A DNA stretch of 24,465 nucleotides from an uncultured Kineosporia sp. (GTDB taxonomy: Bacteria; Actinomycetota; Actinomycetes; Actinomycetales; Kineosporiaceae). Below are positions 15,181 to 24,249 of the stretch, piece by piece (positions within the stretch are counted from its first letter, which is position 1; the number at the start of each line of letters is the position of its first letter). The stretch is from contig CALMAR010000151.1 in NCBI GenBank assembly GCA_937859855.1, positions 1 through 24,465 on the forward strand, read 5' to 3'. The notes below the pieces were generated by a model. It was not told the origin of the DNA. It saw nothing but the letters and a program-made list of their open reading frames with translations, and ran no database searches. The translations under genes were made by a program, and so were the position numbers.

Positions 15181-15205
15181 CAACCGGAACGGGCGGGTGA
15201 GCGTT
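15181..15205 (+). promoter_or_regulatory. Candidate ECF sigma promoter upstream of the sigma factor gene
   Basis: CAACC (15181-15185), 16 bases, then CGTT (15202-15205) has the AACC/CGTT-with-16-spacing form typical of ECF-type promoters. A start site near 15212 would place the ATG at 15216 almost at the 5' end. GCAACC is repeated 8 bases upstream (15172-15177), giving a direct repeat. This suggests the sigma factor drives its own gene. Confidence 0.45.
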
Positions 15206-15215
15206 TCATAGGGGC

Positions 15216-15764
15216 ATGGGAATCATCCGGGTATCCCCCAGGGATTGGGATCCCTCGTTCGAAGAGTTCGCCCGGGAGCGAGTGCCCGCCTTGCTGCGTA
15301 CTGCGGCATTCCTCAGCGGTGACGTCAACGCGGCTGAGGATCTGGTGCAGATGGCGCTGGCCCGGACAGCGGCCCGCTGGCGCCAGGCCCGCGATCACCC
15401 CGACGCCTATATCCGCCGCGTTCTGATCAACCTCGTTCACGACCGATGGCGGGCCAGTTCGCGCCGGATGCGCGAGATCCCGCTCGAAGCAGCCACAGCC
15501 GATGATGGCGCGGTCACTGGGGGATTCGGGCCGCATCCAGCGCCCGACGCCGCTTTCGCTGATCGCGACCAGTTGCTCGAGGCTCTGCGGCAGCTGCCGT
15601 CGAGGCAGCGCGCAGCAGTCGTCTTCCGATTCTGGGAGGACATGTCGGTGACCGAAACCGCAGCCTGCATGGGATGCACCGAGGGCACAGTCAAGTCGGC
15701 GACCAGCCGTGGCCTGGACCGGCTCCGTACCTTGCTCACCGATACCGAGTTCTCCAACCCCTAG
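15216..15764 (+). CDS. SigE-type ECF RNA polymerase sigma factor
   Basis: A 182-residue extracytoplasmic-function sigma factor. Region 2 spans about 20-84, with AEDLVQMALARTAARW (core binding and -10 recognition) and DAYIRRVLINLVHDRWR. Region 4 spans 117-171, with LPSRQRAAVVFRFWEDMSV and the helix-turn-helix CTEGTVKSATSRGL for -35 recognition. The FEEFARERVPALLRTAAFL opening is typical of the actinobacterial SigE family. The ATG at 15216 has AGGGG only one base before it, so translation may be leaderless or nearly so. The stop overlaps the strong AGGAGG that serves the next gene, a putative anti-sigma protein, so the pair is coupled. The signal is unknown. Confidence 0.95.
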   Translation: MGIIRVSPRDWDPSFEEFARERVPALLRTAAFLSGDVNAAEDLVQMALARTAARWRQARDHPDAYIRRVLINLVHDRWRASSRRMREIPLEAATADDGAVTGGFGPHPAPDAAFADRDQLLEALRQLPSRQRAAVVFRFWEDMSVTETAACMGCTEGTVKSATSRGLDRLRTLLTDTEFSNP

Positions 15765-15772
15765 GAGGGATC

Positions 15773-16546
15773 ATGACCGATCAAATGGAACTGCGACTTC
15801 GCCGGCAACTCAATCAGGCTGCGGAAACCATCCATCCATCGACCGATCTTGTCTCCGGTGCCAGGCGCCGGTATCGGCACCGGCCGACGGCCAGTGTCGC
15901 CGCGGCCGCTGGTGCCACCGTGGCGGTGGCTGGACTGGCGTTCGCGGCACCGGCCGTCCTGAGCCATGAGCAAGCTGGTGTGCATCGAGCGGAGGTGGCC
16001 GACCGTACAGCAGCGAGAAGCACAACTGAACAACGTGTCTCGCCAGCGCTGGAGGTCAGTATGTCCGGGTACGTGTTCGAACTCCCCGTCGGTTTCCGGC
16101 TGGACGGCCGGCCGGTGCGAACCAAACTCGGACCGCATGAGCGTGACATCAACGATCTGAGCGGTTACAGCGTGGTCGCCAGCGCCAGCAAAGCTGATCA
16201 GAAGAACGCCCGGATCACCTTGGCCACCTACGAAGGAGACGTCGCCGTGGCGGCCAACAAGGACATGTCCGCCCCATTCCATTTCGGCCGGGACCCCAGT
16301 CCTCGCACGTCTATCGCCGGCCACGAGACGTGGGTCAGTATGGTCCGTTCCATTCCCGCCAGCGCTTTCGGGCCCAAGCCCGGCGCTCCGGCGAACGCAC
16401 CAAGCCGAAGTCAGCTGGTGCGTACTGCCGCACTGCCACACGTGACGATCGAAGTGACACTCGGCCCGGTCCGGCATCTCTACCTGTCAACAGATGGGAT
16501 CAGCGAGGCTGACGCTCTGGCCATCGCGAGGTCGGGGCTGGGCTGA
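15773..16546 (+). CDS. Single-pass membrane protein, putative anti-sigma factor
   Basis: A 257-residue protein with a short cytoplasmic N-terminus (1-38, ending in the basic RRRYRHR), one membrane helix at about 40-62 and an extracytoplasmic domain of about 190 residues. That domain includes MSGYVFELPVGFRLDG, GETWVSM-like strands and a C-terminal TDGISEADALAIARSGL helix. The layout and position just after an ECF sigma gene suggest an anti-sigma factor that holds the sigma at the membrane. It has no HxxxCxxC zinc motif, so it is not a classical ZAS protein. AGGAGG at 15763-15768 is 4 bases before the ATG 15773 and overlaps the sigma stop. The anti-sigma role is inferred from context and topology; a lipid- or envelope-sensing protein of other function is possible. 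Confidence 0.8.
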   Translation: MTDQMELRLRRQLNQAAETIHPSTDLVSGARRRYRHRPTASVAAAAGATVAVAGLAFAAPAVLSHEQAGVHRAEVADRTAARSTTEQRVSPALEVSMSGYVFELPVGFRLDGRPVRTKLGPHERDINDLSGYSVVASASKADQKNARITLATYEGDVAVAANKDMSAPFHFGRDPSPRTSIAGHETWVSMVRSIPASAFGPKPGAPANAPSRSQLVRTAALPHVTIEVTLGPVRHLYLSTDGISEADALAIARSGLG

Positions 16547-16548
16547 CC

Positions 16549-16780
16549 CGCCGGCCGGTATCCAGGTATTCTCGGAGCGGCCGTCAGCCGAAGGATCCCG
16601 ATACCGCTTCCCGGGAACCACGATTCACGCTATGGATCTGGCGGTGCGAACTCAGCCGGCTCGACTTCAGTTCGGCCGCTGATGTGGAGTTCACGTCGGG
16701 GGCCAAGTCGCTGCGCGGAGCCATCATCAGCGGCAGTCAGCTGATCACCATGGCACCCGCATTCGGATCAACGCTGGGCG

Positions 16781-16797
<17 letters not shown>
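16549..16797 (+). pseudogene. Possible remnant of a protein gene broken by frameshift
   Basis: Between the anti-sigma stop and pabAB lie protein-like stretches in two frames. Frame 3 reads GIQVFSERPSAEG then RFPGTTIHAMDLAVR and stops at 16682. Frame 1 reads DVEFTSGAKSLRGAIISGS then QLITMAPAFGSTLGVRVVD and stops at 16797, overlapping the pabAB 3' end by 17 bases. Both look like beta-rich extracytoplasmic protein, and a single frameshift near 16670-16685 would join them. No start codon with a ribosome site is seen. The family is not recognised, and chance open frames in GC-rich DNA are the alternative. Confidence 0.3.
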
Positions 16798-18937
<2,140 letters not shown>

Positions 18938-18951
18938 CGTGACAGCCTCCG

Positions 18952-19015
18952 ATGTTGCAATTTGAACACTTATTCAGCGCGCCGAGTTGACCATCAGGAG
19001 TTTGGCTTGCAACAT
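18952..19015. repeat. Nine-base inverted repeat across the pabAB-lsr2 divergent promoter region
   Basis: ATGTTGCAA (18952-18960) and TTGCAACAT (19007-19015) are perfect inverted copies 46 bases apart, one near each gene start. The stretch is AT-rich compared with the rest of the window. Paired sites like this suit looping by a dimeric regulator, and Lsr2 itself prefers AT-rich DNA. The right arm overlaps the proposed lsr2 -10 element. Confidence 0.45.
18987..19015 (+). promoter_or_regulatory. Candidate lsr2 promoter giving a leaderless transcript
   Basis: TTGACC (18987-18992) and CAACAT (19010-19015) are separated by 17 bases, a fair sigma-70-type pair with a strong -35 and weak -10. The start site would fall at about 19022-19023, exactly at the lsr2 ATG, which has no ribosome site in front of it. 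Confidence 0.4.
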
Positions 19016-19022
19016 GCTTTTC

Positions 19023-19346
19023 ATGGCGCAGCGTGTTCAGGTAGAGCTGGTTGATGATGTTGATGGCAGGGTCGCCAGTGAGACCGTGAGTTTCGGTCTC
19101 GATGGAGTCTCGTATGAGATCGACCTGTCGGACAAGAACGCCAAGGCTCTCCGCAAGGCGTACGACAAGTGGATCCCTTCGGCGCGCCGGGTAGGTGGAC
19201 GGCAGAGCCGGGGCACCACCAAAGTGGCGACCGGAGTCGACACCGCCGCGGTCCGGGCCTGGGCCTCCAGCAATGGATACGAGATCTCCTCCCGGGGCCG
19301 TATCCCCAGCGAGATCCTGGAGCAGTACCGCGCCGCTGGCAATTGA
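19023..19346 (+). CDS. lsr2: Nucleoid-associated protein Lsr2
   Basis: A 107-residue Lsr2, the actinobacterial H-NS-like protein that bridges DNA and silences AT-rich, often horizontally acquired genes. The N-terminal oligomerisation domain starts MAQRVQVELVDDVDG and continues with a beta hairpin and a helix (DLSDKNAKALRKAYDKW). A flexible linker (54-72) leads to the DNA-binding domain (73-105), whose AT-hook-like RGR (91-93 in SSRGRIP) enters the minor groove; VRAWASSNGYEIS precedes it. Length is near the family norm (about 110). ATG 19023 gives the usual MAQ start; an ATG at 19014 would add three residues and sits 13 bases after AGGAG. Located divergent from pabAB and 104 bases upstream of ppk2. 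Confidence 0.96.
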   Translation: MAQRVQVELVDDVDGRVASETVSFGLDGVSYEIDLSDKNAKALRKAYDKWIPSARRVGGRQSRGTTKVATGVDTAAVRAWASSNGYEISSRGRIPSEILEQYRAAGN

Positions 19347-19360
19347 GTAGCCGGGAAGTT

Positions 19361-19377
19361 CGCAGGAAATTCCTTCG
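19361..19377. promoter_or_regulatory. Palindrome between lsr2 and ppk2
   Basis: CGCAGGAAATTCCTTCG is a 17-bp near-perfect palindrome: the AGGAA-A-TTCCT core is perfect and CG flanks it after one mismatch. A second short palindrome, CCGACTCGTCGG, follows at about 19398-19409, and GGAA/TTCC arms occur before the ppk2 start. These could be a ppk2 operator or an lsr2 terminator; no T-run is present. Confidence 0.35.
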
Positions 19378-19450
19378 CCGTCTTCTTGCGCACTGAGCCG
19401 ACTCGTCGGACCGTGCTCACTGGGAAGCTGTTTCCAAGCGAAGGATTGCC

Positions 19451-20365
19451 GTGGCGCTGGACCAGACCAACCTTGTCGATCTGACTGGGCTGTACGTCGA
19501 CGACACCGACGATGACGATCCGGTGCTGGTGCAGGCCGACGGCACCCGGGTGGACACCTGGCGTGAGGGATATCCCTACGACGAGCGGATGTCGCGCGAC
19601 GACTACGAACGAGAGAAGCGCCTGCTTCAGATCGAACTCCTCAAGCTGCAGAACTGGGTCAAGGCGACCGGCGTCAAGATTGTCATCCTGTTCGAGGGAC
19701 GGGATGCGGCCGGTAAGGGTGGAACCATCAAGCGGTTCATGGAGCATCTGAACCCGAGGGGCGCCCGGGTAGTAGCGCTGGAGAAACCCAGCCCGCGGGA
19801 GAGCGGAGAATGGTACTTCCAGCGCTACATCCGGGAACTGCCCACCTCGGGCGAGATCGTGTTGTTCGACCGGTCCTGGTACAACCGAGCCGGAGTCGAG
19901 CGGGTGATGGGTTTCTGCAGCCCGAATGAGTATCTCGAATTCATGCGCCAGGCGCCGGAACTGGAGCGCATGCTGGTCCGCTCCCAGATCCGCCTGATCA
20001 AGCTCTGGTTCTCGGTGTCGCGGTCCGAGCAGCGCACCCGCTTCACCATCCGTCAGGTCGACCCGGTCCGGCAGTGGAAGCTCTCGCCCATGGATCTGGC
20101 CTCACTGGACAAGTGGGACGACTACACCGAGGCCAAGGAGGCGATGTTCTTCTACACCGACACCGCCGACGCTCCGTGGTCAGTGGTCAAGAGCAACGAC
20201 AAGAAGCGGGCCCGGCTCGAAGCCATGCGCTACGTGCTGAACCAATTCCACTACGACGACAAGGATCCCGGTGTGGCCGGCGCCCCAGATCCCTCGATCG
20301 TCGGACCCGCATCCGACGTGTTCGAGACCGGTGAGCATCAGGACCGCAAGTATCCCCGGCTCTGA
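19451..20365 (+). CDS. ppk2: Polyphosphate kinase 2 (PPK2, class I-like)
   Basis: A 304-residue cytoplasmic enzyme that transfers phosphate between polyphosphate and nucleotides, mostly making GTP or ATP from the diphosphates. The Walker A loop is GRDAAGKGGTIKR (83-95), the lid region is KPSPRESGEWYFQRY (112-126), and the Walker B region is DRSWYNRAGVERVMGF (140-155). These are PPK2 hallmarks, and a single domain of this size fits class I. The N-terminus (1-50) is acidic (DDTDDDD at 17-23) and variable. The start is GTG 19451 with AAGG at 19441-19444, 6 bases before it. It follows lsr2 in the same direction and could be partly co-transcribed, though palindromes lie between. The enzyme links polyphosphate stores to nucleotide pools. 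Confidence 0.95.
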   Translation: MALDQTNLVDLTGLYVDDTDDDDPVLVQADGTRVDTWREGYPYDERMSRDDYEREKRLLQIELLKLQNWVKATGVKIVILFEGRDAAGKGGTIKRFMEHLNPRGARVVALEKPSPRESGEWYFQRYIRELPTSGEIVLFDRSWYNRAGVERVMGFCSPNEYLEFMRQAPELERMLVRSQIRLIKLWFSVSRSEQRTRFTIRQVDPVRQWKLSPMDLASLDKWDDYTEAKEAMFFYTDTADAPWSVVKSNDKKRARLEAMRYVLNQFHYDDKDPGVAGAPDPSIVGPASDVFETGEHQDRKYPRL

Positions 20366-20370
20366 ACGGG

Positions 20371-20391
20371 CCACCGGCTGAGCAACGGTGG
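20371..20391 (+). terminator. Hairpin downstream of ppk2
   Basis: CCACCG (20371-20376) pairs with CGGTGG (20386-20391) around a 9-base loop, 5 bases after the ppk2 stop; two G-T wobbles could lengthen it. There is no T-run. It may end ppk2 transcription before argS or only stabilise the mRNA. Confidence 0.35.
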
Positions 20392-20467
20392 TTGCCGGGC
20401 TCGCCGAGGGCAGCAGCCGGGCGTGAAACAATGCCGGAGTGCTTTTCTGCTGCTCCGAGGAGGGACC

Positions 20468-22243
20468 GTGCCCGATCAGGCCCTGGCGTCCGTGAGTACC
20501 GACGTGGCTGGCGCGGTGCGGCGAGCGGTCCAGGTCGCGCTGCCGCAAGCGGGCGACGTCGATCCCCTGGTCCGCGCCTCCACCCACGCTGACCTGCAGG
20601 CCAACGTCGCCTTACCGCTGGCCAAGCGGCTCCGGCAGCCACCCGCCGTGCTGGCTGCTCAGATCGCCGAGCACCTGGGCGACCCACTGGTGGACGGCGC
20701 CGAAGTGTCCGGTCCCGGCTTCATCAACATCACCATCGCCGCGGCCGAGTTGTGGCGGCGTGCCGCCGTCCGGCTGAATGATCCCAGGCTGGGAGTGAGT
20801 CAGCCCCGGCGAGGCGAACGCACCGTGATCGACTATTCGTCACCCAACATCGCCAAGGACATGCACGTCGGACATCTGCGTACCACGGTGATCGGCGACT
20901 GCCTGGTCCGGCTGCTCAGCCATCTCGGAGCGGACGTGATCCGGCAGAACCACTTGGGTGATTGGGGCACCCAGTTCGGCATGCTGATTCAGTACATCGA
21001 AGAAAATCCCGAACAGCTCTGGCGGGCAGGCGAACTCGCCGCCAGCGGAATCACCGACAGCAGTACGTCCGCCTTGGACGGACTGTATCGGGCCGCCCGG
21101 CTGACGTTCGATGCCGACCCCGGCTTCGCCGATCGCTCCCGGGCCCGGGTGGTGAAGCTGCAGTCCGGTGATGAACAAACCCTGCGGATGTGGCGCGAGA
21201 TCGTGGCCGAGTCGCAGGGCGCGTTCCAGGCCATCTACGCCCGCCTGGGAATCCTGCTGACTCCGGCCGACTCGGCTGGCGAGTCGTTCTACAATCCGTG
21301 GCTGGCCGACGTCGCCGACGAACTGGTGGCTGATGGCATCGCAGTCGAAAGCCAGGGCGCGCTCTGTGTTTTCGATGATGAGGTCTTGGGCCCTGACGGC
21401 GAGCCAGTACCGCTGATCGTGCGCAAGTCCGGTGGCGGTTACGGTTACGACGCCACTGATCTGGCCACGATTCGTTACCGCATGCGGGATCTGAAGGCTG
21501 ACCGGGTCCTATACGTGGTGGACGCCCGGCAGTCGATGCATTTCCGGCTGATCTTCGATTGCGCCCGCCGGGCCGGTTGGATCACCGGCGACGCTGACGT
21601 CCGGCACCTGGCGTTCGGAACCGTGCTTGGGCCGGATGGGCGGCCGTTCAAGACCCGCGCTGGCGGTACGGTTCCGCTCAGTGATCTGCTGGACGACGCC
21701 GTGCGCCAGGCCCGGCTGATCGTGGCCGAGAAGCAGCCCGGACTGCCGGTGGCCGGCCTCGATGCGCTGGCTGAGATCGTGGGCATCGCTTCGGTCAAGT
21801 ACGCGGAGCTGTCCACGTCCCGGGTCAAGGACTACGTGTTCGATGTCAATCGGATGGTGTCCTTCACCGGAGACACCGGTGCCTACCTTCAGTACGCGCA
21901 TGCCCGGGTGAACTCCATCCTGCGCCGGGCCGCCACCGCTGGAGCGGCACCGGAGCTGAGGATCAGCGACGAGATCGAGCCGCAGGAACGCGCGGTGATC
22001 CTGGCGCTCGATGCTTTCGGGGACTGCCTGGCCGAGGTGGCCGAAACCCTGGAGCCGCATCGGCTGTGCGGATATCTCTACGACCTCTGCAAAGTGTTTA
22101 CCGACTTCTACGAGGCCTGTCCGGTGATCAAGGCAGATAGTGAGCAAAAGCGGGGCAATCGCCTGGCGCTGTGTCAGCTGACCGGAAACACCATCCAGAC
22201 GGGCCTTCACTTGCTCGGAATCACTGCCCCGGAACGGCTTTAG
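20468..22243 (+). CDS. argS: Arginyl-tRNA synthetase
   Basis: A 591-residue class I aminoacyl-tRNA synthetase that charges tRNA-Arg with arginine. The N-terminal additional domain (1-115) recognises the tRNA D-loop. The catalytic core opens with DYSSPNIAKDMHVGHLRTT; its HVGH (133-136) is the HIGH motif. The KMSK-equivalent is FKTRAGG, with Lys395, a replacement common in ArgRS. The C-terminal helical domain (about 465-591) binds the anticodon and ends with the NRLALCQLTGNTIQTGLHLL stretch and GITAPERL. The start is GTG 20468, with AGGAGG at 20458-20463, 4 bases before it; an in-frame ATG at 20423 precedes that ribosome site and is rejected. Length is normal. The gene is followed by two hairpins in the convergent region with the DUF3349 gene. 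Confidence 0.97.
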   Translation: MPDQALASVSTDVAGAVRRAVQVALPQAGDVDPLVRASTHADLQANVALPLAKRLRQPPAVLAAQIAEHLGDPLVDGAEVSGPGFINITIAAAELWRRAAVRLNDPRLGVSQPRRGERTVIDYSSPNIAKDMHVGHLRTTVIGDCLVRLLSHLGADVIRQNHLGDWGTQFGMLIQYIEENPEQLWRAGELAASGITDSSTSALDGLYRAARLTFDADPGFADRSRARVVKLQSGDEQTLRMWREIVAESQGAFQAIYARLGILLTPADSAGESFYNPWLADVADELVADGIAVESQGALCVFDDEVLGPDGEPVPLIVRKSGGGYGYDATDLATIRYRMRDLKADRVLYVVDARQSMHFRLIFDCARRAGWITGDADVRHLAFGTVLGPDGRPFKTRAGGTVPLSDLLDDAVRQARLIVAEKQPGLPVAGLDALAEIVGIASVKYAELSTSRVKDYVFDVNRMVSFTGDTGAYLQYAHARVNSILRRAATAGAAPELRISDEIEPQERAVILALDAFGDCLAEVAETLEPHRLCGYLYDLCKVFTDFYEACPVIKADSEQKRGNRLALCQLTGNTIQTGLHLLGITAPERL

Positions 22244-22259
22244 GCTCCCCTGAAGCCGT
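22234..22259 (+). terminator. Hairpin overlapping the argS stop
   Basis: ACGGCTT (22234-22240) pairs with AAGCCGT (22253-22259) around a 12-base loop that contains the argS TAG. It lacks a T-run. It probably acts with the next hairpin at the convergent gene ends. Confidence 0.4.
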
Positions 22260-22291
22260 CCCGGGCGATAGCGAGGATCGGCGCGCCCGGG
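22260..22291. terminator. Strong GC hairpin between argS and the DUF3349 gene
   Basis: CCCGGGCG (22260-22267) pairs perfectly with CGCCCGGG (22284-22291) around a 16-base loop. It lies between convergent genes, 16 bases past the argS stop and 10 bases past the DUF3349 stop. It could act as a T-less bidirectional terminator, common in GC-rich actinomycetes. Confidence 0.5.
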
Positions 22292-22301
22292 ATATCGACG
22301 C

Positions 22302-22622
22302 TCAGCCTTCGTAATCTGGCGCGTCCGCCAGTGGCCACCCGCCGGCAGCCAGACGAGCGGACACTCGAGCGACGTCCTCTGCCGACGCCTCGTCCAAAGT
22401 GGCGTCGTTGATAAGCTTCTCGACGTCGGCCGTGGTCAGCTGCGCCCCCTGCTCGCCGAGGCTGGCGAGTTCCTGAGCGATCTGGTGGACCTCGAAGTTG
22501 GTGAGCTTGCGCCGCAGCACACCCAGCAGGACCACGTAGTCCTGCTGGGGTACGCCGCTGGGATAGCCGGCTCGTAGCCAATCCAGGGCACGGCCAACGA
22601 ATGTGGTTCGAACCTCGCTCAC
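22302..22622 (-). CDS. DUF3349 protein
   Basis: A 106-residue soluble, all-helical protein. The family signature WLRAGYPSGVPQQDYVVLL is at 15-33, followed by LRRKLTNFEV, a middle helix (VHQIAQELASLG) and the EDVARVSARLAAGGWPL end (82-98). DUF3349 is confined to actinobacteria; a mycobacterial member has a solved helical structure but no assigned function. The start is GTG 22622, with AAGGAG 8 bases before it in the mRNA. It is the third gene of a minus-strand unit with the PiT transporter and a two-helix membrane protein (27 bases downstream of the latter). From memory, M. tuberculosis has the same order (Rv0545c-Rv0544c-Rv0543c), which suggests a role tied to phosphate transport. Confidence 0.93.
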   Translation of the reverse strand: MSEVRTTFVGRALDWLRAGYPSGVPQQDYVVLLGVLRRKLTNFEVHQIAQELASLGEQGAQLTTADVEKLINDATLDEASAEDVARVSARLAAGGWPLADAPDYEG

Positions 22623-22649
22623 GAGAGCTGCTCCTTCAGGTTGGCGGAG

Positions 22650-22967
22650 TCACTTCTTCTCGACGATGACCGGGTAGACGTGTTCGAAACTGACGGCCTT
22701 GCCGAACCCTGTGGCCACGATCACGGTCAGCCCGGCCGCCACGGCCAGGATCACGAGCGCGAAGCACACAAAGGCGCCGGCTCGTCCGACCGGATGAGGA
22801 CTGGCCAGGGGCGCACCGGGCGCGTGTGCTTCCGCCTCGCCGCCAGCGCCGAAGGCCAAGGACCGGATGCCGAGTGCAAACAGTGCGGGCAGCCCAGCTC
22901 CGAGCACCAGCCCGAACACCAGCACCTTCCAGACTGCATGCCATTCCAGCGAAAGAGTGTGTGCCAT
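22650..22967 (-). CDS. Small two-helix membrane protein of the PiT operon
   Basis: A 105-residue protein beginning MAHTLSLEWHAVWKVLVFGL. Helix 1 spans about 14-37 and helix 2 about 63-86, joined by a Gly/Ala/Pro/His-rich loop (40-62). The tail ends VYPVIVEKK. No enzyme motif is present. The mRNA has GGAG 9 bases before the ATG 22967, which fixes the start; the longer upstream frame lies in the PiT gene. It is 22 bases downstream of the PiT stop and 27 bases upstream of the DUF3349 start. Context suggests an accessory or regulatory subunit of the phosphate transporter (inference). Confidence 0.88.
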   Translation of the reverse strand: MAHTLSLEWHAVWKVLVFGLVLGAGLPALFALGIRSLAFGAGGEAEAHAPGAPLASPHPVGRAGAFVCFALVILAVAAGLTVIVATGFGKAVSFEHVYPVIVEKK

Positions 22968-22989
22968 GGTGTTGCTCTCCTCGTCCTGC

Positions 22990-24216
22990 TCAGACCGTGG
23001 CCGAGGAGGAGGCACCGACCGGCTCGCGCTGTTCGGCCTCCCACTCGTCGTTGACGTTGCCCGAGTGGATCGGGGTCTTGAGCGATCGCAGATACATCGC
23101 GGTGGCCGCGCCAATCAGAATCACAGTGATCAAGAGGGCCCCGGCCAGGCCGCCCCCGAGGAGGCTGGCGACCCACCACATGAGGGCTCCGACCACGGCA
23201 GCGCTCGGCAGGGTGATGATCCAGGCGGCGACCATCCTCCCGGCCACCCGCCAGCGGACCTGAGCGCCGGGTTTGCCCACCCCAGAGCCGAGGATCGAGC
23301 CAGTGGCCACATGAGTGGTGGAGAGTGCGAAGCCGAGATGACTGGACACCAGAATGACCGCTGCAGAGGCGCTTTCGGCGGCCATTCCCTGAGGCGGTTC
23401 GATCTCCACCAGCCCCTTACCCAGGGTGCGGATGATCCGCCAGCCACCGAGGTAGGTTCCGGAGGAAATGGCCACAGCGCAGAGCACCTTGACCCAGAAC
23501 GGAATGCTCTTGGTGTCGGTCCAGTGGCCGGAGGCGATCAGTGCCAAGGTGATCACGCCCATCGTCTTCTGCGCGTCATTGGTGCCGTGCGCCAGCGAAA
23601 CCATGGACGCCGATCCGATCTGACCCCAGCGAAAACCATTGTCGGTGAACCGCTTGGCCACGCCGGTGGTGATTCGGTAAACCAGCCAGGTGGCAACCCC
23701 GGCGACCAATCCAGCGATGATTGGTGACATCACGGCCGGCAGGATCACTTTGCCGACGACGCCGTCGATCTTGCTGCCGTCACCGTTCCAGTTCACACCG
23801 CTCCAGCCCAGTCCGGCGATCGTCGCGCCGATCAGGCCGCCGAACAGAGCGTGCGAGGAACTGGAGGGCAGGCCGAGCAGCCAGGTGAGCAAGTTCCAGA
23901 TGATGGCGCCGATCAGCCCGGCCAGCACGATGAGGAGCAGATCGGTCCCGCCGCCGCTGAGCAGTTCCGGCTTGGGGGTGCCGTCCTTGTTCTGAATGTG
24001 GACCACGGCGTTGGAGACCGTGAGCGCGACCTCGACGGACAGGAAGGCGCCGATCAGGTTGAGGAGCCCGGACAGCGCCACAGCCTGCTTGGGCTTCAGC
24101 GCCCCGGTGGCGATGGAGGTGGCCATCGCGTTCGCGGTGTCGTGGAAACCGTTCGTGAAGTCGAATGAGAGGGCGACGATCACGACCAGCACGAGGATGG
24201 TGGTGGCAGCGTTCAC
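22990..24216 (-). CDS. pit: Low-affinity inorganic phosphate transporter, PiT family
   Basis: A 408-residue membrane transporter that takes up phosphate, usually as a neutral metal-phosphate complex with protons. The two inverted signature repeats are visible: GFHDTANAMATSIATGAL (23-40) and LAHGTNDAQKTMGVI (208-222). SSSSHALFGGLIGATIAG (118-135) and LSTTHVATGSILGSG (298-312) are the paired re-entrant motifs. About ten membrane helices are predicted, with a hydrophilic loop at 72-90. The C-terminus (380-408) is polar and cytoplasmic. The start is GTG 24216; no clear ribosome site precedes it. It is the first gene of a three-gene minus-strand unit. No PhoP-type GTTCAC direct repeats are seen upstream, in keeping with constitutive low-affinity uptake. 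Confidence 0.95.
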   Translation of the reverse strand: MNAATTILVLVVIVALSFDFTNGFHDTANAMATSIATGALKPKQAVALSGLLNLIGAFLSVEVALTVSNAVVHIQNKDGTPKPELLSGGGTDLLLIVLAGLIGAIIWNLLTWLLGLPSSSSHALFGGLIGATIAGLGWSGVNWNGDGSKIDGVVGKVILPAVMSPIIAGLVAGVATWLVYRITTGVAKRFTDNGFRWGQIGSASMVSLAHGTNDAQKTMGVITLALIASGHWTDTKSIPFWVKVLCAVAISSGTYLGGWRIIRTLGKGLVEIEPPQGMAAESASAAVILVSSHLGFALSTTHVATGSILGSGVGKPGAQVRWRVAGRMVAAWIITLPSAAVVGALMWWVASLLGGGLAGALLITVILIGAATAMYLRSLKTPIHSGNVNDEWEAEQREPVGASSSATV

Positions 24217-24230
24217 GAGCTAACGGTGAC

Positions 24231-24249
24231 TCGCCATCGTCGCTGGCGA
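24231..24249 (-). promoter_or_regulatory. Inverted repeat upstream of pit
   Basis: TCGCCA (24231-24236) and TGGCGA (24244-24249) are perfect arms around 7 bases, 15 bases upstream of the pit start codon. This could be a leader hairpin or an operator. The rest of 24217-24465 shows no supported gene. An ATG at 24460 near the window edge may begin the next plus-strand gene, but nothing more can be said. Confidence 0.3.

Noticed and set aside
22605..22614. GGTTCGAACC resembling a tRNA T-arm
   Set aside because: It lies inside the first codons of the DUF3349 gene, and no acceptor or anticodon stems surround it.
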